DNA of 18,579 nt from Prevotella sp. UBA1104 (lineage in GTDB: Bacteria > Bacteroidota > Bacteroidia > Bacteroidales > Bacteroidaceae). The notes under the pieces are model-generated. The model saw only the letters and a list, made by a program, of their open reading frames with translations. It ran no database searches and was not told the DNA's origin. The stretch covers positions 7,164 to 25,742 of the forward strand of contig DCBP01000125.1 of the NCBI GenBank assembly GCA_002314055.1. The letters run 5' to 3'. A program made the position numbers and the translations under genes. The stretch's first letter is position 1. Each line of letters begins with the position of its first letter. Below are positions 1 to 8,048 of the stretch, piece by piece.

Positions 1-779
1 TCTGCAAGCTGCTTCTTCTGCTTCATAACCTGTGTGTCAAGATCTTCTATAGTGGAGAAATATTCGTCCTCCACATTCATATCCTGGCGCATCATAGGAT
101 TTGCAGCAGCTGCCGTAAGGCGATGAAGGATATACATCATGTCGGCATCATCCTCATAACGGGCTTCGTCTATGGTAAGTAACTGTGTCTCATCGGCATA
201 CATATTCGACTGGTCGAACACACTGAGCACTTTTTCAAGATGATTGTTTATACGCCCTCTCAGCAAAGGTATCTGTACGATGATACTGTCGTGCACGAGA
301 CTCTCTACAAACGGGTCCGGTATTCCTTTGGTAACTATATTTCCGTTATAGTCATACGAATTATGATTCACATATATCACAGGTTCCTCAATATTCCCCA
401 CCCTATGTCCGAGCAAATAGACAGCTACCATTGGTATGGCATATCCTTTTTTACTGTTTTTCTGTATGTTGTCCTTATTGCTGTATTGTGCACCGAGATA
501 TTGTCGGAATCGTAGCGTTTCCGTATCAAGCCATGTTTTCTGCAGCTCCACGAGAATAAGATGCTCCTTACCGTCTACTTCCCTAACATTGGCAGCAAAG
601 TCTATGCAAAACATCGACAGTGTGTCTCTCGTAGTATTAACATATTCATGCGGACGTATCTTCACGCTCAAGACTTCTTTTTTCAGCAATGCCGAAAGTA
701 TCGTCTTGGCGATACGCTCGTCTTCCATGAGATACTTGAACACGGAGTCGTATATCGGATTGGCTACGTTTACCTTCAT
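1..779 (-). CDS. PDDEXK_2 (Rpn-like) nuclease/transposase-family protein, 3' end cut by window edge
   Basis: Reading the minus strand from the ATG at 779-777 gives at least 259 uninterrupted codons running off the window edge, so the C-terminus is missing. The start (MKVNVANPIYDSVFKYLMED) and the later block with D60 and ELQK at 78-81 match the PD-(D/E)XK nuclease family transposases (PDDEXK_2) abundant in Bacteroidales; D60, E78 and Q80/K81 would be the catalytic D...ExQ/K set. The visible C-terminal part becomes charged and probably helical (VMKQKKQ). Members of this family are related to RpnA-type recombination-promoting nucleases and are usually chromosomal multi-copy genes; the true role of this one is unknown. 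It has its own strong promoter (821-851) and is separated by 124 nt from the end of the polysaccharide operon, so it is probably an independent unit. Family assignment is confident; activity is inferred. Confidence 0.85.
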   Translation of the reverse strand, partial: MKVNVANPIYDSVFKYLMEDERIAKTILSALLKKEVLSVKIRPHEYVNTTRDTLSMFCIDFAANVREVDGKEHLILVELQKTWLDTETLRFRQYLGAQYSNKDNIQKNSKKGYAIPMVAVYLLGHRVGNIEEPVIYVNHNSYDYNGNIVTKGIPDPFVESLVHDSIIVQIPLLRGRINNHLEKVLSVFDQSNMYADETQLLTIDEARYEDDADMMYILHRLTAAAANPMMRQDMNVEDEYFSTIEDLDTQVMKQKKQLA

Positions 780-820
780 AAGCTTTCTAATATTATTCCT
801 TACAATATCATTTTACGGGA

Positions 821-851
821 CAAATATACAAAAAGTTATTACATCATCAAA
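821..851 (-). promoter_or_regulatory. Bacteroidetes-type promoter of the PDDEXK_2 gene
   Basis: On the minus strand a -33 TTTG (851-848) is followed after exactly 19 nt by TATATTTG (828-821), a perfect TAnnTTTG -7 box. Transcription should start near 815, about 35 nt upstream of the ATG at 779. Spacing and both boxes fit the known Bacteroides sigma-ABfr consensus. Confidence 0.75.
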
Positions 852-903
852 TTTTATTACAAAAAAGTTTTCAAATATTTATATATTACGCTTTCATACT
901 TAT

Positions 904-1656
904 CTAAATGAACTCAAATATCTTATACAGATACTTCAAGGATATAAAGAACTTATTCGTGTAAAGCCCATATGTTCTACATGCTTTAACATCTTCCTTT
1001 GTTATCAGCAAACGATTACGGATATTCTTTGTGCTTACCCCACCAGTACGCATTGTTACGAAATCACGCTTTATATATTTATAGCTTATATGATGCTTAT
1101 AGAAAAGACGTACCATCATGTCGTAATCGGCAGCAATTTTGTAGTCCAGCGAATACTTGCCATACTTCTCAAATACCTCACGCTTGGCATAAAATGACGG
1201 ATGTGCAGGCATAAAACCAAAGCGAAGCCAAAATGGACGGAACATAGCCGAAGAATAATAACGAACAATCTTATCTGGATTACTGTCATTAATGAAATGT
1301 ATATCGCCATAAACAGAATCAACGTCGTTATTTTCAAACGTATTATTCAAGTCTGCCAAGACATTATCGTCGGTAAAATAATCATCAGAATTCAATATCC
1401 CGACAACATCACCTGTACAATGTGCCAATCCCTTGTTCATTGCATCATATATGCCACGATCTTTTTCCGAGATGTAATGCATTTTGCCATTGAATTTAGG
1501 CTGATATTCTTTTATTATATCAAGTGTTCGGTCAGAGGATCCGCCATCAATCACCCAATAATCAATGTCTTTATATGTCTGTTTCAATACAGATTCAAAT
1601 GTATCGGCAACAGTGGAAGCACTGTTATATGTTGCTGTTATTATAGAGATTCTCAT
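904..1656 (-). CDS. Glycosyltransferase family 2 (WcaE-like)
   Basis: A 250-residue GT-A fold glycosyltransferase, probably adding a sugar to the lipid-linked repeat unit at the cytoplasmic face. Visible motifs are the N-terminal strand with TATYNS (7-12), DGGSSD (37-42), EKDRGIYDAMNKG (64-76, typical of the WcaE-like GT2 branch) and the metal-binding SDD (90-92). Further on are AADYD near 175 and a TGGVST motif near 204. No membrane segment is obvious, which fits a peripheral enzyme. Its ATG overlaps the stop of the preceding GT4 gene by 4 nt (ATGA, 1653-1656), so it is translationally coupled and is the last gene of the operon. Donor and acceptor sugars cannot be read from the sequence. Confidence 0.92.
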   Translation of the reverse strand: MRISIITATYNSASTVADTFESVLKQTYKDIDYWVIDGGSSDRTLDIIKEYQPKFNGKMHYISEKDRGIYDAMNKGLAHCTGDVVGILNSDDYFTDDNVLADLNNTFENNDVDSVYGDIHFINDSNPDKIVRYYSSAMFRPFWLRFGFMPAHPSFYAKREVFEKYGKYSLDYKIAADYDMMVRLFYKHHISYKYIKRDFVTMRTGGVSTKNIRNRLLITKEDVKACRTYGLYTNKFFISLKYLYKIFEFI

Positions 1657-2759
1657 TTTGCTTCGTTCATTATACGTTTATATATTTCAAGATATCGTTT
1701 ATAGGTATTGTCCCAACTAAATCGACTGCTATTTTCTATTCCATCAGCAATAATCCGCTTACGGAATTCCATATTCTTTAGTTTTTCTATCTTTTCGATG
1801 AAAGACGAGACAGTTTCGTCTTTGACCAAAAAGTCTTTGTTACCAATAACCTCTGGTATTGAAGATTTATTCAGGGCCAAGACTGGACAACCAGCACGTT
1901 GGGCCTCTATTACAGGCAAGCCAAATCCTTCATATGAAGACGGGTATATTAAGGCAAATGCTTTGTTATACAGGCTGTTCAACTCTTCATCGGAAACAAA
2001 TCCTAAATCATCGTAATTGTTTTCCAAAACATCAGCCACGTGCTTCTGTTCTTCCTCCGAAAGTTTCCTTCCCACGATTTTCATTTTCATACCAGACTGT
2101 TTTGCGACGTTCAGTGCAACTTCGAAATTCTTGTAACCATCGCGTCCACCAACAAATACAAGATACGGCATATCACCTTCCTTATACCTTGAACCGTCAT
2201 CAAGCAACCTGTATGTATAGGAAACTCCATTATATATTACGAATACTTTCTTTTCGTCAATGCCATCTACAAATTCAAGAAGGTCCTTCTTTGTATTCTC
2301 AGATATGCATATAACATAATCTGCCTTACGGATAGCACGGTTCTTAGTTATACGATGTATGAATTTCTTTAATCCATGCTGGAAAAGCTCATATGTAAAA
2401 TCATGAACAGTTATAACATTTACAGCATTCGTATTACAACATGTTCTATAGTAGGAAGAATGAAAAATAAACTTCTCCCTGCATTTAAAAGGCTGAGACA
2501 AATAGCGTTTTATTATCATACCTTTATGATGAATGACCTTTTTTATAAAAGGAGCGGGTATATTTAAGTTCTTGCGAAACTTATTTTCCGAAGAATTGTC
2601 GTAGTCAATAAAACCTAGTTCCAAGTCTCCGCCGTCTTCTAAATATATACGATCATCATTCTGGTTCTTCAGAAATCTGTTTATTAATTCATTCCATACA
2701 ACAGATATTCCACCCGAACGTTGCCAATAAAATATAATATTGTCTATTATCAGTTTCAT
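1653..2759 (-). CDS. Glycosyltransferase family 4 (mannosyltransferase-like)
   Basis: A 368-residue GT-B enzyme. The N-terminal acceptor domain carries the glycine pair RSGGISVVW (14-22). The C-terminal half has the nucleotide-sugar domain with VFVGGRDGYKN and the EX7E signature in SSYEGFGLPVIEA, whose two glutamates bracket GFGLPVI. It most resembles GT4 mannosyltransferase/rhamnosyltransferase-like enzymes of capsule and O-antigen loci; the specific sugar is unknown. It sits between two GT2 genes: 12 nt after the upstream GT2 and overlapping the downstream GT2 by 4 nt. Length is normal for the family and nothing looks broken. Confidence 0.92.
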   Translation of the reverse strand: MKLIIDNIIFYWQRSGGISVVWNELINRFLKNQNDDRIYLEDGGDLELGFIDYDNSSENKFRKNLNIPAPFIKKVIHHKGMIIKRYLSQPFKCREKFIFHSSYYRTCCNTNAVNVITVHDFTYELFQHGLKKFIHRITKNRAIRKADYVICISENTKKDLLEFVDGIDEKKVFVIYNGVSYTYRLLDDGSRYKEGDMPYLVFVGGRDGYKNFEVALNVAKQSGMKMKIVGRKLSEEEQKHVADVLENNYDDLGFVSDEELNSLYNKAFALIYPSSYEGFGLPVIEAQRAGCPVLALNKSSIPEVIGNKDFLVKDETVSSFIEKIEKLKNMEFRKRIIADGIENSSRFSWDNTYKRYLEIYKRIMNEAK

Positions 2760-2771
2760 AATATTGATTTA

Positions 2772-3608
2772 TTAAAATACAAATATATAACGTATGTCTC
2801 TCTGTATTATTGCAAACTTAACTGAATAAACGAAAAGATACAGTTGGGTCAACATATATGCCAGCCATCCCTCACGCCTCATCAAGATAAGAAAAGAGCG
2901 GCGCAAATCCCGAAAACGTATCTTTTTTTTTTCGTAAGATTCGTCTCTCTTATAAAAGTCGAGGGTATGTTTCATCTTATAATCAAGAACGAAAAGCTTA
3001 TCATGCGAATTATCATAGCGTGACATGAAGTCGTTGTCAGTAAAATAGAACTTTATTCGTTCGTCGTAGCCTTCAAACGAATTTTTCAGATACTTCGAAC
3101 TTATTATCATTCCACTATTTATGGCTGTAACATGCTTTGTGGTCATGACTCCTGGATTCACTTCTTTGAAATAATGCCCCTTGAACATATTCATGTATGC
3201 AGGACTTACTATATCGTTTCCATTATAAACGATAGGCAAGAACAAATCTATTTCAGGATTTTTTTCAATTGCATCTAATGCTTTTTCAAACATAGACTCA
3301 TCGAAAACAGAATCATCGTCCATTATAACGAGGAAATCTGTATCCAAGTATTTTTTTATAGTACTATTATATATCGCTGACAATGGTAAATTCTTACCAT
3401 CATTATAATTATACCCAAGCTCTATTCCGTCCAACAGAGCAAACAGCTCAGTTTTTTGGTCGGAGGTAAGGTCTTGAGGAGAGTTGTTCCACAAAACAAC
3501 TTTCATGTTATTCCTCATTGCCGCAGACAACTGCGAAAGACTCATTATCGTAGAAGCTTCTTGTGGACGTTTGTTGTACAAAACCACTGTAACTAAAAAT
3601 CTTTTCAT
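2772..3608 (-). CDS. Glycosyltransferase family 2 (rhamnosyltransferase-like) with A10 tract
   Basis: A 278-residue GT2-type enzyme. Evidence is the N-terminal VTVVLYNKRP (7-16), LWNNSPQ (39-45) and the acidic triad MDDDSVF with DDD at 97-99, followed by NSGMII and TDNDF blocks seen in rhamnosyltransferase-like GT2 enzymes. The last ~25 residues are hydrophobic (LTQLYLFVYSVKFAII) and may associate with the membrane. Its start overlaps the polymerase stop by 4 nt (ATGA, 3605-3608). Oddity: codons for YEKKK near residue 225 contain ten consecutive A on the coding strand (2923-2932 as T on plus); slippage there would remove roughly the last 50 residues. The intact frame here is probably functional. 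The sugar is unknown. Confidence 0.9.
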   Translation of the reverse strand: MKRFLVTVVLYNKRPQEASTIMSLSQLSAAMRNNMKVVLWNNSPQDLTSDQKTELFALLDGIELGYNYNDGKNLPLSAIYNSTIKKYLDTDFLVIMDDDSVFDESMFEKALDAIEKNPEIDLFLPIVYNGNDIVSPAYMNMFKGHYFKEVNPGVMTTKHVTAINSGMIISSKYLKNSFEGYDERIKFYFTDNDFMSRYDNSHDKLFVLDYKMKHTLDFYKRDESYEKKKIRFRDLRRSFLILMRREGWLAYMLTQLYLFVYSVKFAIIQRDIRYIFVF

Positions 3609-4789
3609 TTCTCTTTTCTTTTAAAAATGATTTTTACATGACAGAAATAAACAAGGATAAATGTCTGCAGTATTGCCGAAATTGCCTGAAAGAATGCCTC
3701 GTCAAAAAACTGAGTCATAAGCAGCGTGAAGATAAACGCATACAAATATATCATTAGATTAAGCCCTGTTTTCGACAATTTATATATGGCACCGACTATC
3801 AGTCCCTCGATTATTGAGAAAGAGAATATTCCCGTAATGCCGAAATCCTGATAGAAAGGAGCAAGGCATGTATACACATTTGTAGGAAGAGGCACCAAAA
3901 CAAAACTTTGAATCGTGTCAACCACATTGACATTGAAGCCAAGGCCATGCAATATGTTATAGAACGGACGCAAAGTTATCTCCCCCCATTGGCTACTGCT
4001 GCACGGAGTAAGATAGCTGAACGCTACAACTGACGACAATATATATATAACAAGAATATTACCCAAAGTTTCTGAATCCGTGTTGGTATCATCAGTTCCT
4101 CTCATGATATACATAATTGGAACCATTGCGACAAGAAACAAGCCAAAAAACAATATTGGTTTCAATGAGATTTTCTTGTTTGCATATAAAATATACAGTC
4201 CAGAGAAAATGTATGTAAGCAACGTTGTTTTTGACATCGTTGCTATAAAGAACAAGAAACAGAATACTATCACCAAAGACAAACGGAACTTTCTTATTTT
4301 CTTTCTGCCAAGTTCAAGCATCAACAAGACATTTATCACATATACGAAATACTTCACTACGCCAAGTTGGTTCTCTTCTGGTGAAATTGCCTGTTCACGC
4401 AAAGTCAGCATCAACTGGTCTGGCGATGACATTACCATTGCATGCTGTACAGCTTTGAGCACAGCAAACGGCACCAGTACTAATGTCAGCAAAGTTAAAA
4501 TATCTATATGCTTTTCATATGGCAACCATGAAGTTTTTTTATATGAAGGAAAAAAACAGAAAGAAAAATATGAAGAAACAGACAAGCCAATAACCCATAA
4601 AGCCAACCCATAGACGAAGTCTGGAGATATCGCATAAAGTTCCTTTCGCACAAAAAGATATGAAACCATTATTATAGTCCATATTCCTGGCGTCACACTC
4701 CATGGCGCCATCACCTCCTTTGTCTTAAGCGCAAAGAAGGTAATCATAATGATGAACAATACTATAAGTACTATAATTTCAGTTACCAT
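3605..4789 (-). CDS. wzy: Wzy-type O-antigen/capsule repeat-unit polymerase
   Basis: A 394-residue, strongly hydrophobic protein with about ten or more predicted membrane spans, beginning at residue 1 (MVTEIIVLIVLFIIMITFF). A long hydrophilic loop sits before the last spans (around SSSQWGEITLRPFYNILHG), the layout expected of Wzy polymerases, which join undecaprenyl-linked repeat units in the periplasm. Sequence motifs in Wzy are weak, so the call rests on topology and position: it lies between the flippase (gap 8 nt) and the first glycosyltransferase (4-nt overlap). An O-antigen ligase is the main alternative but is less likely in a Wzx/Wzz/Wza locus without another polymerase. Confidence 0.82.
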   Translation of the reverse strand: MVTEIIVLIVLFIIMITFFALKTKEVMAPWSVTPGIWTIIMVSYLFVRKELYAISPDFVYGLALWVIGLSVSSYFSFCFFPSYKKTSWLPYEKHIDILTLLTLVLVPFAVLKAVQHAMVMSSPDQLMLTLREQAISPEENQLGVVKYFVYVINVLLMLELGRKKIRKFRLSLVIVFCFLFFIATMSKTTLLTYIFSGLYILYANKKISLKPILFFGLFLVAMVPIMYIMRGTDDTNTDSETLGNILVIYILSSVVAFSYLTPCSSSQWGEITLRPFYNILHGLGFNVNVVDTIQSFVLVPLPTNVYTCLAPFYQDFGITGIFSFSIIEGLIVGAIYKLSKTGLNLMIYLYAFIFTLLMTQFFDEAFFQAISAILQTFILVYFCHVKIIFKRKEK

Positions 4790-4797
4790 ACAATAAA

Positions 4798-6135
4798 CTA
4801 TTTATTCCATATACCGTATGCCTTTCCTGTCATCAGCATAGAATATTGTATTCTATTACAGACAGCACACATCAGATTTACCAATATCAAAGCAACGACT
4901 ATACCGTAGAGTCTCCATTGGTTCGACAGACATATTGCCAACGGTATATATATAATTGCCTCTAACACCGTAACACAAGTTATCATACGTAATTTGCCTA
5001 TACCAAAAAGTACATTAGAATAACAAGTGCTGTATATCAGGACTGCAACATAAACAGCCATTAAAGCCGACAACGTCCAAGTTATCGAAATTTTGTCTCC
5101 GACCCATATTTTATAGAACAACGATGATGCAAGAAGCATAAGCACCAGACATCCGACAAAGGCGAACATTATTCTACGCATCTTTTCCATTACCTTCCGT
5201 ATCCATTCCACATCTCCTCTTGCATAAGCATCAGTAGTTGCCGACCACAACGGAGCAGAAATAAGAGTGAATACCATTATCAGCAAACTGAAGTAACGGT
5301 AGGATATTTGATACAGAGTAACGTCTGATGGAGACAGGAGATTCGTAATCAATATATTTGACGAAGCAAAAATAACAAGTCCTGCAACCTGCACAAAAAA
5401 GAAAGTCACCCCCAAAGAAAACAATCCCTTCAATTCCGACTTATCAAAAGCTCGCAATGACGGAGACAGAAACTTATATTTATAAAATGTTGCAGGATAC
5501 GACAAGAGATACACTACCAATGGCGAAGCCGTATATACAACAGCTACGACAAAAAGGGAGTGAATTCCATTAATCGACAATATGTATATCACTACCAATG
5601 ACAGCGTTTGTCCTGCCACTACAAGCAAATTGTTTATTGCAGGAAGCTGCAGTCCAAGATATATGTTTCCTATAAACTTGAATATAAAAGTACCACCCAT
5701 CAATGCAACAAGCACTTCCAGCAATCCTTTCAAATTTGGAATGATAGTAACATCAACTTTCAGAAACTGATAGCAGTCCACGACCTGTAAAATTCCTATA
5801 AATGCGAACACTATAGGAATAATTATAAAAAACAGCGTAATAAAAGTTGAACTAACTAAAGTCTTTGCCCTTTCTCTTTCATCCTTTGCTAAAGCTTCAG
5901 CTAACTTATTGCGCAATCCGTTTCCAAGTCCAATATCAAACTGGTCAATCCATATCAGTATGGAATTCACAGTTAGCCATACTCCATATTCATATTGAGT
6001 CAGGCAATTTAAAGTTATAGGCACAAGCAAAAACTGAACAATGCAATTCCACCCTTTTATAAAGAATGAACCTGCAATGTTTTTCAACATTAAAGTTGTG
6101 CGGTCATCGCCATCAAATACTTTTTTTACAAACAT
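4798..6135 (-). CDS. wzx: Wzx-type oligosaccharide flippase
   Basis: A 445-residue polytopic membrane protein (about 12-14 hydrophobic spans) of the polysaccharide-export branch of the MOP superfamily. The N-terminal stretch with YEYGVWLTVNSILIW followed by FDIGLGNGLRNKLAEA is characteristic of Bacteroidales Wzx proteins. It should flip the undecaprenyl-diphosphate-linked repeat unit to the periplasmic side for Wzy. The first ATG (6135) lies inside the 3' end of the Wzz-like gene, a 23-nt overlap; an internal ATG at 6090 (residue 16) just after the wzz stop is an alternative start, leaving the conserved region intact. Position between wzz and wzy supports the call. Confidence 0.9.
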   Translation of the reverse strand: MFVKKVFDGDDRTTLMLKNIAGSFFIKGWNCIVQFLLVPITLNCLTQYEYGVWLTVNSILIWIDQFDIGLGNGLRNKLAEALAKDERERAKTLVSSTFITLFFIIIPIVFAFIGILQVVDCYQFLKVDVTIIPNLKGLLEVLVALMGGTFIFKFIGNIYLGLQLPAINNLLVVAGQTLSLVVIYILSINGIHSLFVVAVVYTASPLVVYLLSYPATFYKYKFLSPSLRAFDKSELKGLFSLGVTFFFVQVAGLVIFASSNILITNLLSPSDVTLYQISYRYFSLLIMVFTLISAPLWSATTDAYARGDVEWIRKVMEKMRRIMFAFVGCLVLMLLASSLFYKIWVGDKISITWTLSALMAVYVAVLIYSTCYSNVLFGIGKLRMITCVTVLEAIIYIPLAICLSNQWRLYGIVVALILVNLMCAVCNRIQYSMLMTGKAYGIWNK

Positions 6136-7150
6136 AAACAGAAGTAGAGAAGAACACTAAAAACAGACAAACAAAAATGAACATTCCGCGCTTTGGACCA
6201 GTAGGTTTGATTGGTACTGTTGCAGACTGTAATGTCGTAAATGCAGGTGTACGTTCCTGTAATTTTGCCTGAGCGATTTGTACTTGCTGCACAGTTGTCT
6301 GATAAGCATTGTATCTTAGCTGCATTTCATTTTCAAGTTCATCTATCTTAGACTTAAAGCTCTGCAATACTACATCTTCATTTGCATCTGAATATGCAGC
6401 ATAAATACGCTGTGCTTTTATATACTTTTCCTTTGTCTCCCTTGAAAGTTCAAGAGCTTGCTTCAAATCATTCTTTGCCTTTGCAGTTCTATAATCTATG
6501 ATAAACTGCTGAAGCTTTGACTTTGCAGAATCAGCTATTGTAGCACAGATCAAAGGATCTTGGTCTGTAACAGTTATTGTAATGACATCAGTTTTTTTGT
6601 CAACAGACCCCTGAATGTTTCCTTCTATCATCTTTACTACATCAGTCTGTTCCTTAGTCAGTCTAAAAGGATTTATCTTGTTTCCTTTACCTGCTGTTTC
6701 CTCATCTTTTTTAAACCATGAGATTATTTTACCCAAAACCATGTTCCACCAGGCATATTTCTGATGATGAGACAAGTAATCAAAATAATTGGTTTTAATC
6801 TTACCATCTTTAGAAGTAACCTTTACATTAAACATACCCGTTGTATAGTCTACAGACTCTATAACATCAGGATAAAATTCTGGTATAATAGCATCCTGGC
6901 TGGCCAGATTGCTCATATTAAGTCCAAAAGTTGAAGCTAAACTTCCAAGCGACCCCATATTTGAATTTGTTGACTCTGGAGCGAGTTTCACAGAACAAGT
7001 ATAAGTACGCGGCACGCTGAATATTATTGCACAACTTATTACAAACGTTATAGACATATTGATAATGAACAGTTTTTTCCTTTTCATTATCTTACTTGCT
7101 ATAACATTCAAATTTATCTCATGTAAATCAAAGCCATTATTACTTTCCAT
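6113..7150 (-). CDS. wzz: Wzz-like polysaccharide chain-length determinant
   Basis: A 345-residue inner-membrane co-polymerase. It has a short cytoplasmic N-terminus, TM1 at about residues 28-46 (LFIINMSITFVISCAIIF), a periplasmic domain with a long helical/coiled-coil segment (about 210-300, rich in K, E and Q), then the Pro-Gly motif PTGPKRG immediately before TM2 (about 323-341). This is the standard PCP architecture, with no fused BY-kinase domain (it ends ten residues after TM2), and no separate kinase gene is present nearby. It should control Wzy product length and contact the outer-membrane exporter. It is the first gene of the low-GC assembly cassette; a 131-nt leader containing an ATPase-gene relic precedes it. 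No convincing promoter was seen, so read-through from upstream is likely. Confidence 0.9.
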   Translation of the reverse strand: MESNNGFDLHEINLNVIASKIMKRKKLFIINMSITFVISCAIIFSVPRTYTCSVKLAPESTNSNMGSLGSLASTFGLNMSNLASQDAIIPEFYPDVIESVDYTTGMFNVKVTSKDGKIKTNYFDYLSHHQKYAWWNMVLGKIISWFKKDEETAGKGNKINPFRLTKEQTDVVKMIEGNIQGSVDKKTDVITITVTDQDPLICATIADSAKSKLQQFIIDYRTAKAKNDLKQALELSRETKEKYIKAQRIYAAYSDANEDVVLQSFKSKIDELENEMQLRYNAYQTTVQQVQIAQAKLQERTPAFTTLQSATVPIKPTGPKRGMFIFVCLFLVFFSTSVYVCKKSI

Positions 7151-7200
7151 TATTTTTTATATAATTATAGTAAGACAAAAAGCGATTTTATTCAAATTAG

Positions 7201-7271
7201 TTTATCTTGTACCCTCCACTCCCATCATCTCGGTAGAGAAATTAGTCCTATATTAGGGATTTTCTCTTTCA
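7201..7271 (-). pseudogene. Decayed 3' end of a second AAA-ATPase (PD-(D/E)XK) gene
   Basis: About 70 nt here align with the 3' end of the intact ATPase gene (about 8053-8127): both contain the blocks TTTATCTT, CCTCCACTCCC, AGTCCTAT and TTTTCTCTT in the same order and spacing. In the minus frame it gives NFSTEMMGVEG against NFSTETRGVEEYKIK of the intact protein, but a 1-nt deletion around 7240 and another indel near the end destroy the frame. It lies directly after the HEPN gene (stop at 7282) and before wzz. This is a relic, not a gene. Confidence 0.65.
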
Positions 7272-7281
7272 TCAGAGAAGT

Positions 7282-7716
7282 TCACTCTTCCTTTTCAATT
7301 TTCTCCATCACGTTTAGGAACTCAGTAAAGAGCGGTATATACTCATTCACTATTGTATTCTGTATGTCATTTGCTGCAGACTCATCATAATTATGCGATG
7401 TTCTGTTTCGATCTATGATAGTGTCAAGCCACAACGGATTGTCTATAAGTCCTATACTTAAAGCTTTTCTTATTGCATCACGAGAGCCTCTCACCTCATT
7501 ATCACCTTGATACGTCTCATAATCCTTCATAACATTCCATGCCAATTCATGAGAATATTCAAATCTTTGGATTAGTCCTTCGCGAACAAGCTCCTGCGTA
7601 TCTGAATCATAATCAGAGACGTTTTTGATTTTCTCAGCAGCTATAACGAGCTTACCGTATGCTTTCTTATAATTGTCGAGGCGTTGCCGCCATCTTATAT
7701 CTGTAATATCTGTCAT
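7282..7716 (-). CDS. hepT: HEPN-domain protein, toxin/substrate-binding partner of MNT (type VII TA-like, HI0074 family)
   Basis: An all-helical HEPN protein of the HI0074 nucleotidyltransferase-substrate-binding family (RWRQRLDNYKKA at the start; EYSHELAWNVMKDY in the middle; RNRTSHNYDE towards the end). The HEPN RNase signature RX4HXY is complete: R, H and Y in RNRTSHNY. In characterised MNT/HEPN pairs the HEPN protein is an RNase toxin that the partner silences by AMPylating the tyrosine of this motif. I chose the ATG at 7716 because it gives the family's usual length (144 aa) and sits 13 nt after the MNT stop; an upstream ATG at 7740 would add eight lysine/arginine-rich residues and overlap MNT by 11 nt. 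Toxicity here is inferred from family. Confidence 0.85.
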   Translation of the reverse strand: MTDITDIRWRQRLDNYKKAYGKLVIAAEKIKNVSDYDSDTQELVREGLIQRFEYSHELAWNVMKDYETYQGDNEVRGSRDAIRKALSIGLIDNPLWLDTIIDRNRTSHNYDESAANDIQNTIVNEYIPLFTEFLNVMEKIEKEE

Positions 7717-7729
7717 TTTTCTTTTCTCT

Positions 7730-8041
7730 TTACGCTTCATATATCACCTTCCCTACTCTACCGATATGATCCAGAAGATTCTCGTTCTTCAAAGATGAAT
7801 ACAATGAAAGGTCAAGCTCATATGGCAGGAGAAGATCGTCTATTAGCATTGCCACATGATTGAGGTCATGTCGGGTTAGCTTACTGCCCACAAGTGTCAA
7901 ATCTATATCCGAGAACCTGCGATTAGTTCCCTTTGCCCTTGAACCATAAACAATAGCCTTCTTAATGTTAGGTTGAGAAGAAAGTACAGAAATGAGTTTC
8001 TGCATCTCTAAATCTGTCAATCCTATATTATTGTCTGCCAT
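7730..8041 (-). CDS. mntA: Minimal nucleotidyltransferase (MNT) antitoxin (HI0073-like)
   Basis: A 103-residue minimal nucleotidyltransferase of the pol-beta superfamily. The GSX10DXD signature is exact: GS at 33-34, then ten residues, then DID at 45-47 (GSRAKG...FSDID). MNT proteins paired with HEPN partners transfer AMP to the HEPN tyrosine and so act as antitoxins (type VII TA). The gene starts 7 nt after the ATPase stop and is followed immediately by the HEPN gene, the usual MNT-then-HEPN order. A plain nucleotidyltransferase with HEPN as substrate-binding subunit (HI0073/HI0074) is the older description of the same architecture. Confidence 0.88.
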   Translation of the reverse strand: MADNNIGLTDLEMQKLISVLSSQPNIKKAIVYGSRAKGTNRRFSDIDLTLVGSKLTRHDLNHVAMLIDDLLLPYELDLSLYSSLKNENLLDHIGRVGKVIYEA

Positions 8042-8048
8042 ATTCGTT

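Noticed and set aside
240..1704. Overlapping plus-strand ORFs (e.g. 436-1197 and 1201-1704)
   Set aside because: They lie antisense to the PDDEXK_2 and GT2 genes, have low-complexity, isoleucine- and cysteine-rich translations and no recognisable domain.
4080..4613. 177-codon plus ORF
   Set aside because: Antisense shadow of the wzy gene; the minus frame has clear membrane topology and tight operon spacing.
7150..7281. Promoter for wzz
   Set aside because: A TTTG is followed after 20 nt by TACTATAA, but the TTTG half of the -7 box is missing, so support is too weak.
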